Shown here one piece after another: positions 34,088 to 47,300 of a stretch of 64,000 nt of DNA. A model generated the notes under the pieces. The model did not search any database. It saw nothing but the letters and a program-made list of their open reading frames with translations, and was not told the DNA's origin. Made by a program: the position numbers and the translations under genes. The stretch is from Hirundichthys speculiger (lineage: Eukaryota > Chordata > Actinopteri > Beloniformes > Exocoetidae), in the NCBI GenBank assembly GCA_018398805.1, contig JAGFBZ010001548.1:248001-312000 (forward strand). The letters run 5' to 3'. How positions within the stretch are numbered: the first letter of the stretch is position 1; each line of letters starts with the position of its first letter.

Positions 34088-34761
34088 AATTGTGTACAGA
34101 TCCTTGCAACATGAGATCATGGTAGTGGATGAACAGTACGACTATGGGCCTCAGGATCTCCACCTCCAGCATGGGTCACTCGATCCACAACGTTAACATC
34201 AGCAACCCGCTCATGCCCCATGACGCCATCTGCCCTGTACAGTGAAAACTGGGAATCATCCGTGAAGAGAACACCTCTCCAAAGTGCCAGACACCAATCA
34301 AATGTGACCATTTTCCTACTCAAGTCGGTTACAACAAACTGCAGTCAGATCGAGACCCTGATGAGGATGACGAGCATGCAGATGAACTTTCCTGAGATGG
34401 TGTCTGACAGTTTGTGCAGAGATGCTTTGGTTATGCAAACTGTGGTTGGTCTCAAACATAAAACATCTGTGGCATTGTGCTGTGATAAAACTGCACCTTT
34501 TAGAGTGGCCTTTTATTGTGACCAGCCTAATGCACACCTGCGCAATGATTATGCTGTCTGAATAAGCGTATTGATATGCCACACCTGTGAGGTGGATGGA
34601 TTATCTCGGCAAAGGAGAAGTGCTCACTAACAGGTTTGTGAACAATGTTTGAGAGAAATAGGCCTTTTATGTATATAGGAAAAGTCTTAAATCCTGAGTT
34701 CAGCTCATGAAAAATGGGGGACAAAAACTGAAGTGTTGCATTTATATTTTTGTTCATTGTA

Positions 34762-35249
34762 TTAAAAAAATGTCACGGATGTCTGGCATCATCTTTAACT
34801 TCGCTAAAACTTGATAAGGGACTTTAAGACAGCCAATGTTGCAATGATGCATTGAGAGTGAAACAAAAAAATAAATCAGTGGGGTACACCAGAAATGTAT
34901 TCTACACTTAAGATTTTAACAATGCTTTTTTCTCTGGGATTGACTTATCCTCCAGTTTATTCAATTTATTCTGCAAGAATATAATTTACCTTAAAGGATT
35001 TATTTCAACTGTTTCAACTATTTATTTCAGCTTTCAACTGACTATCTTGAATATTCAGTTTCAAATTGATAAAGCACTTGAACAGTAAGATACAAAGACA
35101 GCTGAAAAGAGCAACTTAAACTTTGAGGAGCTCTGAATGGATTCAGAGTTCGAAGTCAGTAACTAAGCTACGTCTCTCACGTCCTTTTTAAAATGTCTTC
35201 AATGTTGTTAAAACAGATCAGAGATCTGTGCTCATCAGCTTTTCTCCTT
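34762..35249 (-). other. micall1: micall1 3' untranslated region and flank
   Basis: AT-rich sequence after the micall1 stop codon. Minus-strand AATAAA hexamers at 34999-35004, 34965-34970 and 34956-34961 are plausible polyadenylation signals 245-295 bases past the stop. The Tc1-like element starts just beyond. Confidence 0.45.
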
Positions 35250-35368
35250 TCAAGGACTGAGGCTCTTTCCTGGTTCTCCTCTATAGCTCAATCTCTTGAG
35301 CACCTTGATTGCTTTAAACTTTGCCCCTTTTTTCTTCTGGTGGTCACTATCTGGATCCTTGTGGAAAT
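35250..35368 (-). CDS. micall1: micall1 exon 16 (stop codon)
   Basis: Encodes [20 protein letters not shown] then [19 protein letters not shown] and TGA (35252-35250), the basic tail of MICALL1. Acceptor ATCAG. Confidence 0.95.
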
Positions 35369-38300
35369 CTGATGAAAGCAGAAAAAAAACTGCATTAAAA
35401 ATAAGAGCCGTGATTCCAACTAGATAAGAGCAAATAAGATGTAACAAATATATGCTATATTATTTCATCTGTTTGATATTATATATAGTCCCTACCTCTT
35501 TTCTTTAATGCAGCCTCCATAAGTTTGTCCTCTTCTTCTTCCCTGTTACAACACAACCATCTTATAACATAAAGGTATTTTCCCAATCCATTCATTCATG
35601 TACACCACTGAGATATACAGTACCACTCATTTGGGTTATTAATTACCTCTGCCGGTCCTGGTCCAAGTTGTTAACTATTTGATTGCGCCGTTCAATGACA
35701 GTAACCAACTCAGCCATTAACTCCTGTTCAGAGAGCTTATCCTCCTCAGTCCAGTCTTTCTCTGATTTAAAAGAAGAAAGGAAGAAGGGAGTGATGAATA
35801 AATAAACATATTTTAACCATAAGCACCTTGTAGCAAGTCAAAAGGCTTATTAATGATTTCTACAACAGCAGACCATCATTAGGTAAAGATATAAATGTAC
35901 ACTCCATCTTGTCAAGGAAAATATTACTAAATGCTTAGCTCCACATTTTTATTTCAGTATCTCAATCTCACAAAAATCAAGACAATGTTTCATTGCATAT
36001 ACATTTATAAATATTTTTCGTTTTCAATTTTATTGCAAATGTTATAAATTAAAAGATTAAAGTAGAGGATAAGAAACATGATGAGTTTGCATAGGAAGAC
36101 TTCGAACACCTGGTTTGTTAAGAAGACACCTCAACTGGTACTCCACATCAGCTTGCCTTTCCTCAAGGTTCTGCTGGTTTTCCCTACAGTGAAGAACAGA
36201 GTATGTTATAAAATGGTAACCGTATGTCTTAATACTGGTAGCAGACTGGAATCCCAGCAGCTTCATAATATGACTGAAGCGCTATCACAAACCATCATAA
36301 CAATCCCAATTGTGGGAGTAAAACTCATTAAACGCTTCATGCTCATAAATGGATTTTAAGTTCCTGAAGGGAAAATTTATTGTTGCAGGAGTTGTGATTA
36401 TTCAAGTCTCTTCAGTAATCCATTACAGATGGTTGCAGCAGATCCGAAAAAGTCTCTGACTGAATGTTGCTGAATCACTGTGTTGTGATGAGAATGATCA
36501 GGGCTGTCCATGATGTTTTTCATTTTATGAAGTATCCTCCTTTGCACAATCAGCTCTAGAGGCTCAAGAACAGAGCCAGCTTTCATTATTTGTTTAATTT
36601 CTTTCAGTCACTGGCTCTGATTGCTGGGGTTTGCTGCGATATTAGGCTAAATTCAATCTCAGATGTTATGATTTTGACATTTTATACAGAGAATATTAAT
36701 ATTCTCATTTATATTTCTCTCATGATCAGATTTTTGACCAAGTATTACTTTTGATCAAGGTTACAGGCCCTATAAAGATCAACATCCTATTATTGATGCA
36801 TATGTTTCGCTGCAGCCCAAGACTCACGTATAAACCAGCTCAGCTTCACGTCGAACTAAAAGGTGTTTATCATGAATCAGTGTGAACCAGTCCAACCAGG
36901 AAGTGCTCCTCATCCTCATCTGGACACAAAACAGGATATGCAGGTTTCAAAATATTTTTAGTTTTATATTACAATGAAAAAAACAATACTTATCTTTACT
37001 GAGGTAAATTTATTCTCAAGATATATAAAAAAGCACAGTTGTGTGATACCACTAGGGATGTCTCTCAGCTTCTTCTCCAGCTCAACTCCCCTCTGCTCTA
37101 GTTCATCCAGCTGCTTCTCCAGCTGAGCCATTTCAACATGGATGTCGTCTAGTGGGATGTATTGATCTGACTGCACCTACAGAGATGTTTAAACCACGTG
37201 AGAAAAAAAAACCAGGTCTCTTTAAATTGTCAATTACTTGGTAAAATACATGTTTCAGTAGCTTTCATCTCAATTGGCAACTGCTTTATAAACTCTTCAT
37301 AAACTCCAAAATGTTCTTTTTTTACATGATATACATGACATATTTAATCTCCACAGAAATAACTTTAAAATGAGATGCAACAATCCTCTAAACTAGGGTT
37401 TCTCAACGGGGGCGTTCTGAACCTTTAGGGGGGCGCTGGAAACATCAGGGCTGAGAGGGGGGCGCTCAGGCACAAATGAGGGGCACCACGCCTTGAGAAG
37501 TCTGTTTTAAACTTCCATGGTTTCTCAAGGTTTTTTAATAGTGCAAAACTATTTATGTTTCAATAAAATCATGTGCTCAGATTTCCTTTCAAAAAATAAA
37601 GCTGCTGTCTGAGACCAAAACCAAGAGTCTGCTGCTTCCATGACCCAGTAACATCTCCTTTTCTCTCCACGTAAAAATCAGACGAGCCGAGCTTGATCGG
37701 CCGCCATAATAATGGCCATAAACACACAGCAGCAGAGAAACCCCTTTCCAACACATTTCACGGGTTTCATTCAACAACCAATGAAAACATACACAATCAA
37801 GACTACGTTATCACGTTTAATCACACATTTACAGTTCAATCAAAAATGGCGGAAAACAAGAAAAAGTGCCGGCAGTACAATGCCAATTACATAAATTATG
37901 GATTTATTCCATCACCGAGCAACGTACATCTGCCGATGTGCTGCTATGTGAGCAGGTGTTCTCCAAGCCGTCGCGATTACAGGAGCATCTTTCTAAAAAA
38001 CATTGGTATCTAAAGACTCAGCTTACTGAACAGGGATTCAGTCAAGCTCTCCACATGCAGACAAAATACCGAAACTGTCTGAACCTCGTGAGCTCTGGTG
38101 TACTCAGGCTGAAGCTCACGGCGATGTGTCCAGACGTGAAAAAGCTGGCAGCAGCCCACCAAGCGCAGGGCCCCCAGTAAAAAATGAAGAGCAGCAGTCG
38201 TTCCCTTTTGTAAATAGTCTTTCTTCTTTTTTTGTCGTTGCCAGGCCATGCCTTGTCAGTAGCCTACTCCTAAAATGACCGTTTGAAATGTTTAAGGTGC

Positions 38301-41300
38301 ATTAATTGACGCACGAGTGCTTCCAGGTTTTGGCACTAAGAGCATCATGGTGGCTCAGGGGGCGTTTGTTCAGAAAAGGTTGAGAACCACTGCTCTAAAC
38401 AGATTTATAAGTAAATATATTCTGGCACCACTTCCAGAGTGCAGTGTTTGCTTGCAGTAGCTTTATTGCCAAGTAATGCACAAGTTTATATATAAAGAGT
38501 ATAATAGGACAGAAACAATGTTTTTGCTGCAGTGAATGGGACCAGACACTGCCACCAATGGCAGGGCTTGACAAATCTGGAGATCTCAGCACAAATGCTC
38601 TGGATCACAACCATGGGAGACCTTTCAGCCTTTTTACACCCTGTATCACCCTGTACCCAGCCTGGTCAAAGTTTACTGTAAATAAGAGAATATAGCCAAA
38701 GAAATTAAACGATGCTTTAATGTAAAAAAAAATAATTTTGGGGGGAATGGAGTTTCTACTACTATATGTCTGAATTAAACCAAAAGCATCAATATCTGTA
38801 TCATACAATTTCTGTACCATTTTTCTAATTTTAAATGTATTCTGTCAAGCTTTCAGACCTTGCGTTTGATAAGTGGGAAACCATGTCCAGGTGCTGGGGG
38901 TCTAACAGGACGGGGACCTCTTGGAGGTTTAGCGGCAGATTTAGCAGTTGAGGGAGAAGCTTTCCTGTTGAAGGGGTTCTCCTTACATATCTGCTAGAAA
39001 AAAAAGGATTAGTTTAGTAAATTATGTATTTCAAAGTATTTTAAACCAGCTTTAATTGAAGGCAAATGTATACCTTGTTATGTGATTGTGGCCATATGGT
39101 TCCAGAACATTTGGCCTCTGAGTTGTGACTGGTCTGTGGGCTGGGTGGAGCTGAGCTGGCATTTGGCAAAAGAGCAGAAGGCCAAGGGTTTGGGGAAGTG
39201 TGGTGTAAATAATCAGCTGAAGAGGATGACGGAGAGGATGCGTTGTCACAGGGTGAACAGATGGAAGGCTCTGAGACACTTTTGATGAAGCCTTGTTCCT
39301 GGTTGCTGCTGGCCACTGCCACTCAATGGAATCTGGAAGGAGCCGTGATCCGAGCCAGAGGACAAACTCTCAATGCTGAGAGCTGGGGAAGGAGAGCAGG
39401 AGGAGGGCTCAGAGTGAGAAAGAACTAAAGAAGGAAGGTTTATACAAATAAAGAGCATATAAAGTCAGGAACAAAGCAGGAATTAAGATGTTGGGAAAGA
39501 TTGAGAGGGAAAGAGGAAAGAAAAAAAAGTTAACCTTTTATTTAAAACACAGCTCTTTTGTTTGAAATTAAGCTATTTCTGTTCTGTTGGCTTTGTACTT
39601 GAAACCGCTCTAGTCTAATTATGAGAACCCAACTTGTGATAAATTTCAGGTAGTTTTAACCCATCAGCAATCATAAGAATAAAGCCTCAAACAAAATCAG
39701 AGTTATACAGGAGATAACTTGAAGACTGGCTTCTCAGAGTTTGAAAACTGACACTCAGTCACATGTTCACTTAATGGGTAAAAAAGGAAAGTAAGAGTTA
39801 ATTCTGTGTATGTCATTTGCATAGACCATCTGTAATTGACCTTGAACAAGATATATGTGAGAGGATGGCAGCTAAGAGCATCATGATGGCTCAGGGGGGC
39901 GTTTGTTCAGAAAAGGTTTAGAACCACTGGGTTAGACAGAAATCTCCATCGACTATGATGTTTTCAGATGACATTGTGATCTGTAGTGAGAGGTGGAGGA
40001 ACATTAAGAGAGGTGGAGGTATACCCTGGAAAGGAGAGGAATGAAGGTTAACCGCAGCAAGACAGAATACATGTATGTGAATGAGAGGGACCCAAGTGGA
40101 ACGGTGAGGCTACAGAGAGATATAAAGAAGGTGGAAGATTTTAAGTACTTAGGGTCAACAGTCCAGAGCAATGGAGAGAGTGGAAAACAGGTGAAAAAGC
40201 ATGTATAAGTAGGTTGGAAAGGGTGGAGATAAGTGTCAGGTGTGATGAAAGAGTTTCAGCACGAATGAGAGGAAAGGTATACAAGACAGTGGTGAGACCT
40301 ACAATGTTGTATGGTTTTGAAACTGTGGCACTGAGGAAAAGACAGGAGGTAGAGCTGGAGGTAGCAGAGATTAAACGGTTGAGGTTCTCTTTGGGAGTGA
40401 CGAAGATGGATAGGATCAGGAATGAGTAAAGCACAGAGGGACAGCACATTAGATGTTTTGGAGAGAAAGTCAGAGGCCGGACCGAGATGGTTTGGATGTG
40501 TACAGAGGAGGGATATATATAGTGAATATATTGGTAGAAGGATAAAGAGGCCGGAACTGCCAGGCAGGAGGCCTAAAAGAAGACAAAAGAGATTTATGGA
40601 TGTAATGAAACAGGACATGAAGTCAGTTGGTGTGAGAAAAGAGGATGCAGAAGATAGGGTTAGATGGAGGTGGATGATTCACTGTGGCAAGCCCTAAAGG
40701 GAAAAGCCAAAAGGGGAAAAAAAGACCCAAGTACTGTGGAATATGACATGTAAGGAGGCAGCCTTTCTGTACAATGCCTTTCCACAGTTATTCCAGGCAG
40801 AGTAGACAGGATCACTACTGAAGTCGCCGTCAGTGATGATCTTTTCCTTTCCAAAATGATGGGAACATGGCCCAGTTTTGTAATGGCAAGAGGAAGGCTG
40901 GTATAACACCATGCAATTTTTTGCCGTTCTGTTAAAAACCCACCTTTGTTCCTATTGGGTGGCTGTGGAGCAGGAGGTGCCGGCCTTTTCTTTTTCTTAG
41001 CACTCCTGGGACTGAAAGACTGGGACAAGTCACCACTCGCGGGGGAAGTATTTTCACCCACTGAGTCACCTGTGTTGGTGATGTTGTACCATGGGTGACT
41101 TGCCACCACTGCAGATGGAAGTGCTCCTTCTTCACTCCCTTCTTCATTTACTCCACTATTTTCATCATCCTCCTCAAATGGGTTTGGAGGGCTGAGGGGG
41201 TTTGGAGCCCTCCCCTTGGAGAGAAGACAAAGAGCCTGTATTTGGAGTCATTGCCAATCCTGGAGGGGGTGGGGGAGGGGCTTTCTTCTTCTTGGGTTCT

Positions 41301-44300
41301 GATTGAACCAGGGCAAGCCAAGGTGGGTCTTTAGGTTTATGGGTGCCACTGAACAGTGAGATAGAGATAGTGGTGGAGGGATCACACAGTGGAAAACAAC
41401 ATACAAAATATGTCTATGTAGTTACATGAAAGGGAAAAACAACAATAAATGCTGTGACAAAATGTTTTTTGGAATTCATACAAAAACAGACTGACAAAAT
41501 TAAGGTAGTGAAGTAGTAATGGACAACAGAACAGGCATTTGACAAAAATGTAGCTACCTTCCAGGAGATGGTGATCTTTCTCGAGGTTTAGGAAAAGTTG
41601 GAGGCTTCAGATGTTCATCTGTGATTTTGAGAAAAATTAAGAAATGTTACTTTTACCTTTAAAATTAATTAATGTTCTGCAGTGGATACTTGCCAACAGT
41701 AAGACCATTTGATGTGTGTGGTAGTCTTATACGAGGGGCAGGGCGGGGTGGAGTCTTGGGTTCAGAAACCCTTCGAGGTGCAGGTACTGGTCGACTGGTT
41801 TCTTCAAGATGACTGTCAGATGTAAGAGGGAGGTCCCCATCCGTTGTATATTTGGATGGCATTTGTGTTTCTTCCTCTCTTTCTCTCTCATTGTCCTCTT
41901 CATCACTCTCATCAAAAGGGTTTGGAGAAGACAGATATGAGTTCTCCATGTCTCTATTGTTCCTGATTTCTTCTGCATTATCCAAAGAGTTTGCTTTGAT
42001 TGTTTCTGCAGGAGCAGCAGTGACAGCGTTATTGGTGGGCATGTCAGCTTTTGTTTGTGCTACCGGAGTAGAAGTTTTTAAATAGTCCCTTTCAGATGGC
42101 ACATTATGATGAACTGTGCTGCAACCAATCCTGGAAGACTGAGGTTCCACCATTTTGTTACAAAGATTCTGATTGGTTAAAGCATGCCTTGTAAGGTGAT
42201 GTGTACAGACCAATGCCCCAGAGTCCCCTTCCTAATTTGTAGGATCCAGGAAGCAAAGTGCTGTGACATTCTCTGCATCTAAGAAAACAAAGACACAAAA
42301 GGATACTAATACACAGATATAAAGCAAAACAACACAAAATCCATTGTGGTTTAAGCAGTAGCAGCCAAATGTTTGGACACACTCATTAATGAGAAGGAAT
42401 GTACAAACTTTTGAATATTTACACAAAGGTGTTCAGATTCAAATAAGATGTCAGGGCTTCAACATTTTAACAAGCAGCTATGGGTGCAGTGTTCACCTGA
42501 AACAGATTTCGATGGTAGAGCTTGCCATCCACCAGAAACCTCTGCACCAGATGGACGTGCTTATGGCAGGCAGCACAGGTACTGCTCAGAGTACAGCACT
42601 TGACCACTGCCTCTGCACCTGTCTCCACAGGCTGGATTGGCTAGTAAAATAGACCAGGATGTTATTCACAGTAAGGGGATCATGGAGGAGACATAAGGGG
42701 GAAGGAGCAAGATGGAGTTACAGGGACGGGGAGATCATACACGGCATAAGAATTTGAGGATGTGGCTTGTTCATTCTTTTCAATTTTCTCCATCTGTTTC
42801 GTTATTCAAATACCTACAACTCACTAATTATGCGGTTTATCTTTCTTTTTCAGCTTATGACATCTAACATGATTAGTACAGGAAACAATCATTATGAAGT
42901 ATTTATTAATGGAAATGTTTATAGTAGGAATACAAACAGCTTAGTTTAGGAGTAGTTCCTGTAGTCACAAACTTTCAATATTTCAGATTAAGTTTTTTCA
43001 AGCATGTAGGGTTAGGCTATATGTAATGTAAAAGGGTTAAAAGTCCTACACCCTCTCTCTGTCCTGTCTCCCCTCTTTTCTTTCTTTACCCGGCTGGCCT
43101 TGGGCAGGAAGGTCCTCCATATGAGCCAGGTCCTGCTCAAGGTTTCTCCCTCTGGGAGTGGAGTTTTTCCTTGCCACTGTTTGACTTAAAGGTTTTTTTC
43201 TCCCTCTGTGGGACTTTTTTTACCTGCCATTATCCTTGTTTAGAATTCAGTGTTATTTTTAGTTAATGATATTTGCTCGGGGGTTATGCTCTGGGTCTCT
43301 CTAAAGCGCCTAGAGACAATTGACATTGTAACAGACGCTATACAAATTTAACTGAATTGAAAACCTTGAATTGAAAAGCTGAGTATTTCAAAATCTAACA
43401 TTGTGAAGATGATACTATTGTTGGTCTTAATGTAGAAGAGATGAGTAAAAAAAAGATGTTACCTTTTCTTTCATCTGCTAAACCCATCCCCCACACTACC
43501 TAGATTCAGGACCAGATTCAGATGTGAGGATTCAGTTGAATTGAACTGAATTCAACTTTATTTATACATCTATCTTCTATTACAACATTTGTCCCTAGTC
43601 ATTTCAGAGACCCAGAGCTTGACGGCTGAGCAAAAAGCAGTGGCAAATAAAATCTCCCCATTTCGTAGTACTGACATGACATCACAACAAGCCTTCCCCC
43701 ATAATGTGCATCTAGACGGTAATTTAGAACATTGTAAGCAGCAGTGTGTAGTGAAAGTATTACATACATTCAGCACTAAACTGAGCCATTTTAGGCCTTT
43801 AAAGATGCTTAAATGCCACATACATGCATCGTTCATGGTTGGAAGAGCAGATCGGACCCCTAAAATTTGAGTATATAGAGGACTGAAGAATTCAGTATTG
43901 AGATACATGGGCCATGCAAGTAAACCACACAGACTTTGTTCCTACAGATTATTCTATTAAGTCTAGTGTGTTCTCGGATGGTGCTAGTGAGTTGGATAGG
44001 GAGTAGATGCGTTTCCTCGGGCTCCTCGTGACAAGTTATATTTTAAATATAGCCATCCTTTTGAATTTTTAACTCTCCTTCCTCACTACAAGACTTTCCC
44101 CAATGACTTTCTCCACATTACCACAGAAATAATTAGAAGAACATGTCCAGCAAGACTGCAAGAGGTGCAAAAGGTGCAACTGCGGCTAACGCTAGCTGCA
44201 ACAAACCAAGTAAGGCGAGCCTGGCTTCATTGTCAGAAAACAGACAGGACGAGGAGTTGCCGCTCATCTGGCAGAAGATGTCAAACAAACTTTTAGCCAC

Positions 44301-47300
44301 CCCCCCCAATCTTCTGGCCAGGTAGAACGAGCAAACCGAACAGTGGTGAACAAACTGAAAAAGTATGTGGCATCCAATCACAAAGACTGGGATGTTAAAC
44401 TACCCCTGGTCTTGATGGTGATTAGAGCCACGCCACAAGAATCAACCGGCGTCTCTCCCTTCGAGATGATGACGGGCAGACAAATGACCCTGCCGTTGCA
44501 CCTCCTCTACCAGCCAGGAGAAACCAGCGTAGCGACCACATACACTACGTACCAATACCTCACTGAGCTGAGGATACAGACTTATAGACTGTATCCTTAT
44601 CAACTTATTCTGCTGCGGCACAGCTTTTCCCCTGCTGGGCAACACAATGCTCACGCAAGTAAGTAGATACAGTATATAAAAAGACATGGCTACATATTTT
44701 TCATTGTGTAAAGCAAATTTATGCAGATAGTGCTGCCAAAAAGTTCATGCAAAGCGATGATATTCAAACTTTTAGATATAAATATACTTAGGCCATACAA
44801 AAATCTTAGTTTTAGTGTGCTTTTTCCCTTACAAGGCCAAGATGAAGGCCAATTTCCCCTCAGGGATTATTAAAGTATTTTTCATTCATTCATGAACAAA
44901 ATATTAAGTGAAAACTGCAAACACCTTGCTACCATGCATCTCCAGTAGATATGCATAGCTGTAAAGGTCTAAAAGGGGACCAAAGTGTAACAGGGCAGGG
45001 GGGAGGAAGCAGCACATACACAAAGAAATTCTTCTTTCTGTACATCTTTTATAGACATCTTCTCTTTGTGCCATTTATTACACTTACCTCACTCTCAACC
45101 ATTTTGTCTTCTAAAGGAGTCAGAGGCCTTTTCGGATCTAGCTCACTATTACCGACAGAACTCAGCCTCTTCATACAAAGGGGATTTACTATGTTCGGGA
45201 AAATAGGAATAGTCAGTGTCCATCATTTCACTTAATGTCATGTCAAATCCAAGTAAACTAAGTAAACACACCTTGTGACTTGTGAAAGGAATTGTAGAAC
45301 TGGGACACATATGTGATGATGCTTAGTCGGTCAGGCACTTTCATTGACACCATGTCTTCTGGGTCCAGCAAGGCAGGAATCCCCAGTTGTGACTCAGCCA
45401 CTTCAAAGGCCTATGGTGAAGCAAAGATAGCAAAGGGAAAGAGTAGTAAACAATAAAAGATGTTGCTGTTAAGTAGCTGAGAAAGACTGAGTTTACATAC
45501 ACAATTAAAAAAAATAAATAAATAAGGACATTTTTTTGCATTGTAGAATTTTAGTAATATCAAACTTAAAATCTGGAGTCTTTCCTGTACAGTGGTGCAA
45601 GTTAGCATGGAGCAACATAAATTTACATGCATCATTAAACTACACAAAATCTGAATCTGAAGTACAACAGTTTCCTTGAAATTGTTGTATCTTCATCATA
45701 CCACATTGGTTCAATGCACTATACTTAGAGCAACTACGCTACTCACAAAAAGTTAGGGATATCTGACTGAAATTTATGGAAATTGCAAAAAGTTCACACG
45801 AGTGATATTATATCATGAAAGTTACGTGTGCAATTGTCGCACCCTGGTTATTTGATCATATGTGGGTCAGATAACTTAACCCCCCCAAACATTTTTCAGT
45901 TGTTTTCACATGTGTATTTGCAGCTAGTGTAAAATGAGTATTTAATTACAGTGGAGAAAATAAGTATTTGATCCCCCGCTGATTTTGGCAGAAATAAATG
46001 AAGAATCTCAGATTTTTATGGCAGCTTTTAACAGTTATAGAAAGAATATTGAAAAAAATATTTGAGAAAATTACATGAAATGAAAAATAAAAATTAATTT
46101 GTAAGTCACTGAGGGAAATAAGTATTTGATCCCCTAACAAAACATGATCTAATACTTGGTGGCAAAACCCTTGTTGGCAAGCACAGCTGTCAGACGTTTC
46201 TTGTAGTTGCTTACTAGATTTGCACTCACATCAGGAATAATTTTCATCCACTCCTCTCTGCAGATCATCTGCAAATCCTGATGGTTTTGAGGCTTGCGCT
46301 TGGAAACTCGCAGCTTCAGCTCTCTCCATAGATTTTCAATAGGATTAAGGTCAGGAGACTGGCTAGGCCATTCCATGACCTTGATGTGCTTCTTATGGAG
46401 CCACTCCTTTGTTGCTGTATGTTTTGGGTCGTTGTCATGCTGGAAGACCCATCCACGACCCATTTACAATGTCCTTGTGGAGGCAAGGAGGTTGTCACCC
46501 AAGATTTTGCGGTACATGGCCCCGTTCATCTTCCGATCGATGCGGTGAAGTCGACCTGTCCCCTTAGAAGAGCAACACCCCCAAAGCATAAGGCTTCCAC
46601 CGCCATGCTTGACAGTAGGGATGGTGTTTTTGGAGTCATATTCAGCATTTCTCTTCCTCCAAACACGTCAAGCTGAGTTGAGGCCCAAGAGCTCAATTTT
46701 AGTCTCACCTGACCCCAGCACCTTCTCTCAGTCTCTTTCTGAGTCATTAATATGTTCATTAGCAAACCTGAGTCGGGCCTGGAGGTGAGCCTTCTTGAGC
46801 AGAGGGACCTTGCGCGCACTGCAGGATTTTAAACCATTGTGTCTCAGTGTATTACCAATAGTTTTCTTGGTGACTGTGGTCCCAGCTGCCTTGAGATCAT
46901 TAACCAGCTCCTCCAGTGTAGTTCTCGGCTGATCTCTAACCTTTCTCATGATCATTGAGACCCCACGAAGTGATATCTTCCATGGAGCACCCAGCCTAGG
47001 TTGATTAACAGTCATGTTGTACTTCTTCCACTTCCGAATAATTGCACCATCAGTTGTCACCTTCTCATTCAGCTTCTTACTCATGGTTTTGTAGCCCATT
47101 CCAGCCTTGTGGAGTTCAACAACTTTGTCCCTGACATCTTCTGACAGCTCTTTAGTCTTGCCCATGGTGGAGTATTACTGAGTCTGTGGGCAGATGGCTT
47201 TTTATACAGGTGACTATTTGGAATAGGTGTCTCTCATGCAGGTAATTACTTCAGTGAGATTAGGAGTATGCCAGTGGTCTGTGGGAACCAACACTGATCA

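Larger units (their letters stand above)
31787..34759 (-). mobile_element. Tc1-like transposon carrying two nested elements
   Basis: Ends include ATAAATGCAACACT and CATTTTTCATGAGCTGAACTC in inverted orientation, bordered by TA (31785-31786, 34760-34761). Minus-strand transposase is split: HTH part near 34320-34580 (SAQTVRHHLRKVHLHARHPH) and LFTDDSQFSLYRADG...VNVVDRV near 34117-34323. The C-terminal part lies left of the insertion (32040-32306). The split at 32311-34087 is a separate element. Confidence 0.85.

Noticed and set aside
34220..34561. 113-codon plus-strand reading frame
   Set aside because: Antisense to the Tc1-like transposase on the minus strand.
39300..39330. A short intron inside micall1 exon 9 to explain the frame change
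   Set aside because: No GT-AG pair leaves an intron longer than a few tens of bases, and the exon length is off by exactly one base.
41685..41694. GT donor (GGCAA|GTATCC) for micall1 exon 6
   Set aside because: Joining there to exon 7 makes an immediate TGA and breaks the phase; the GC donor four bases earlier gives a clean join.
42389..42652. Plus-strand reading frame of 87 codons
   Set aside because: It overlaps micall1 exon 5 on the other strand; the minus strand gives an unmistakable LIM domain.
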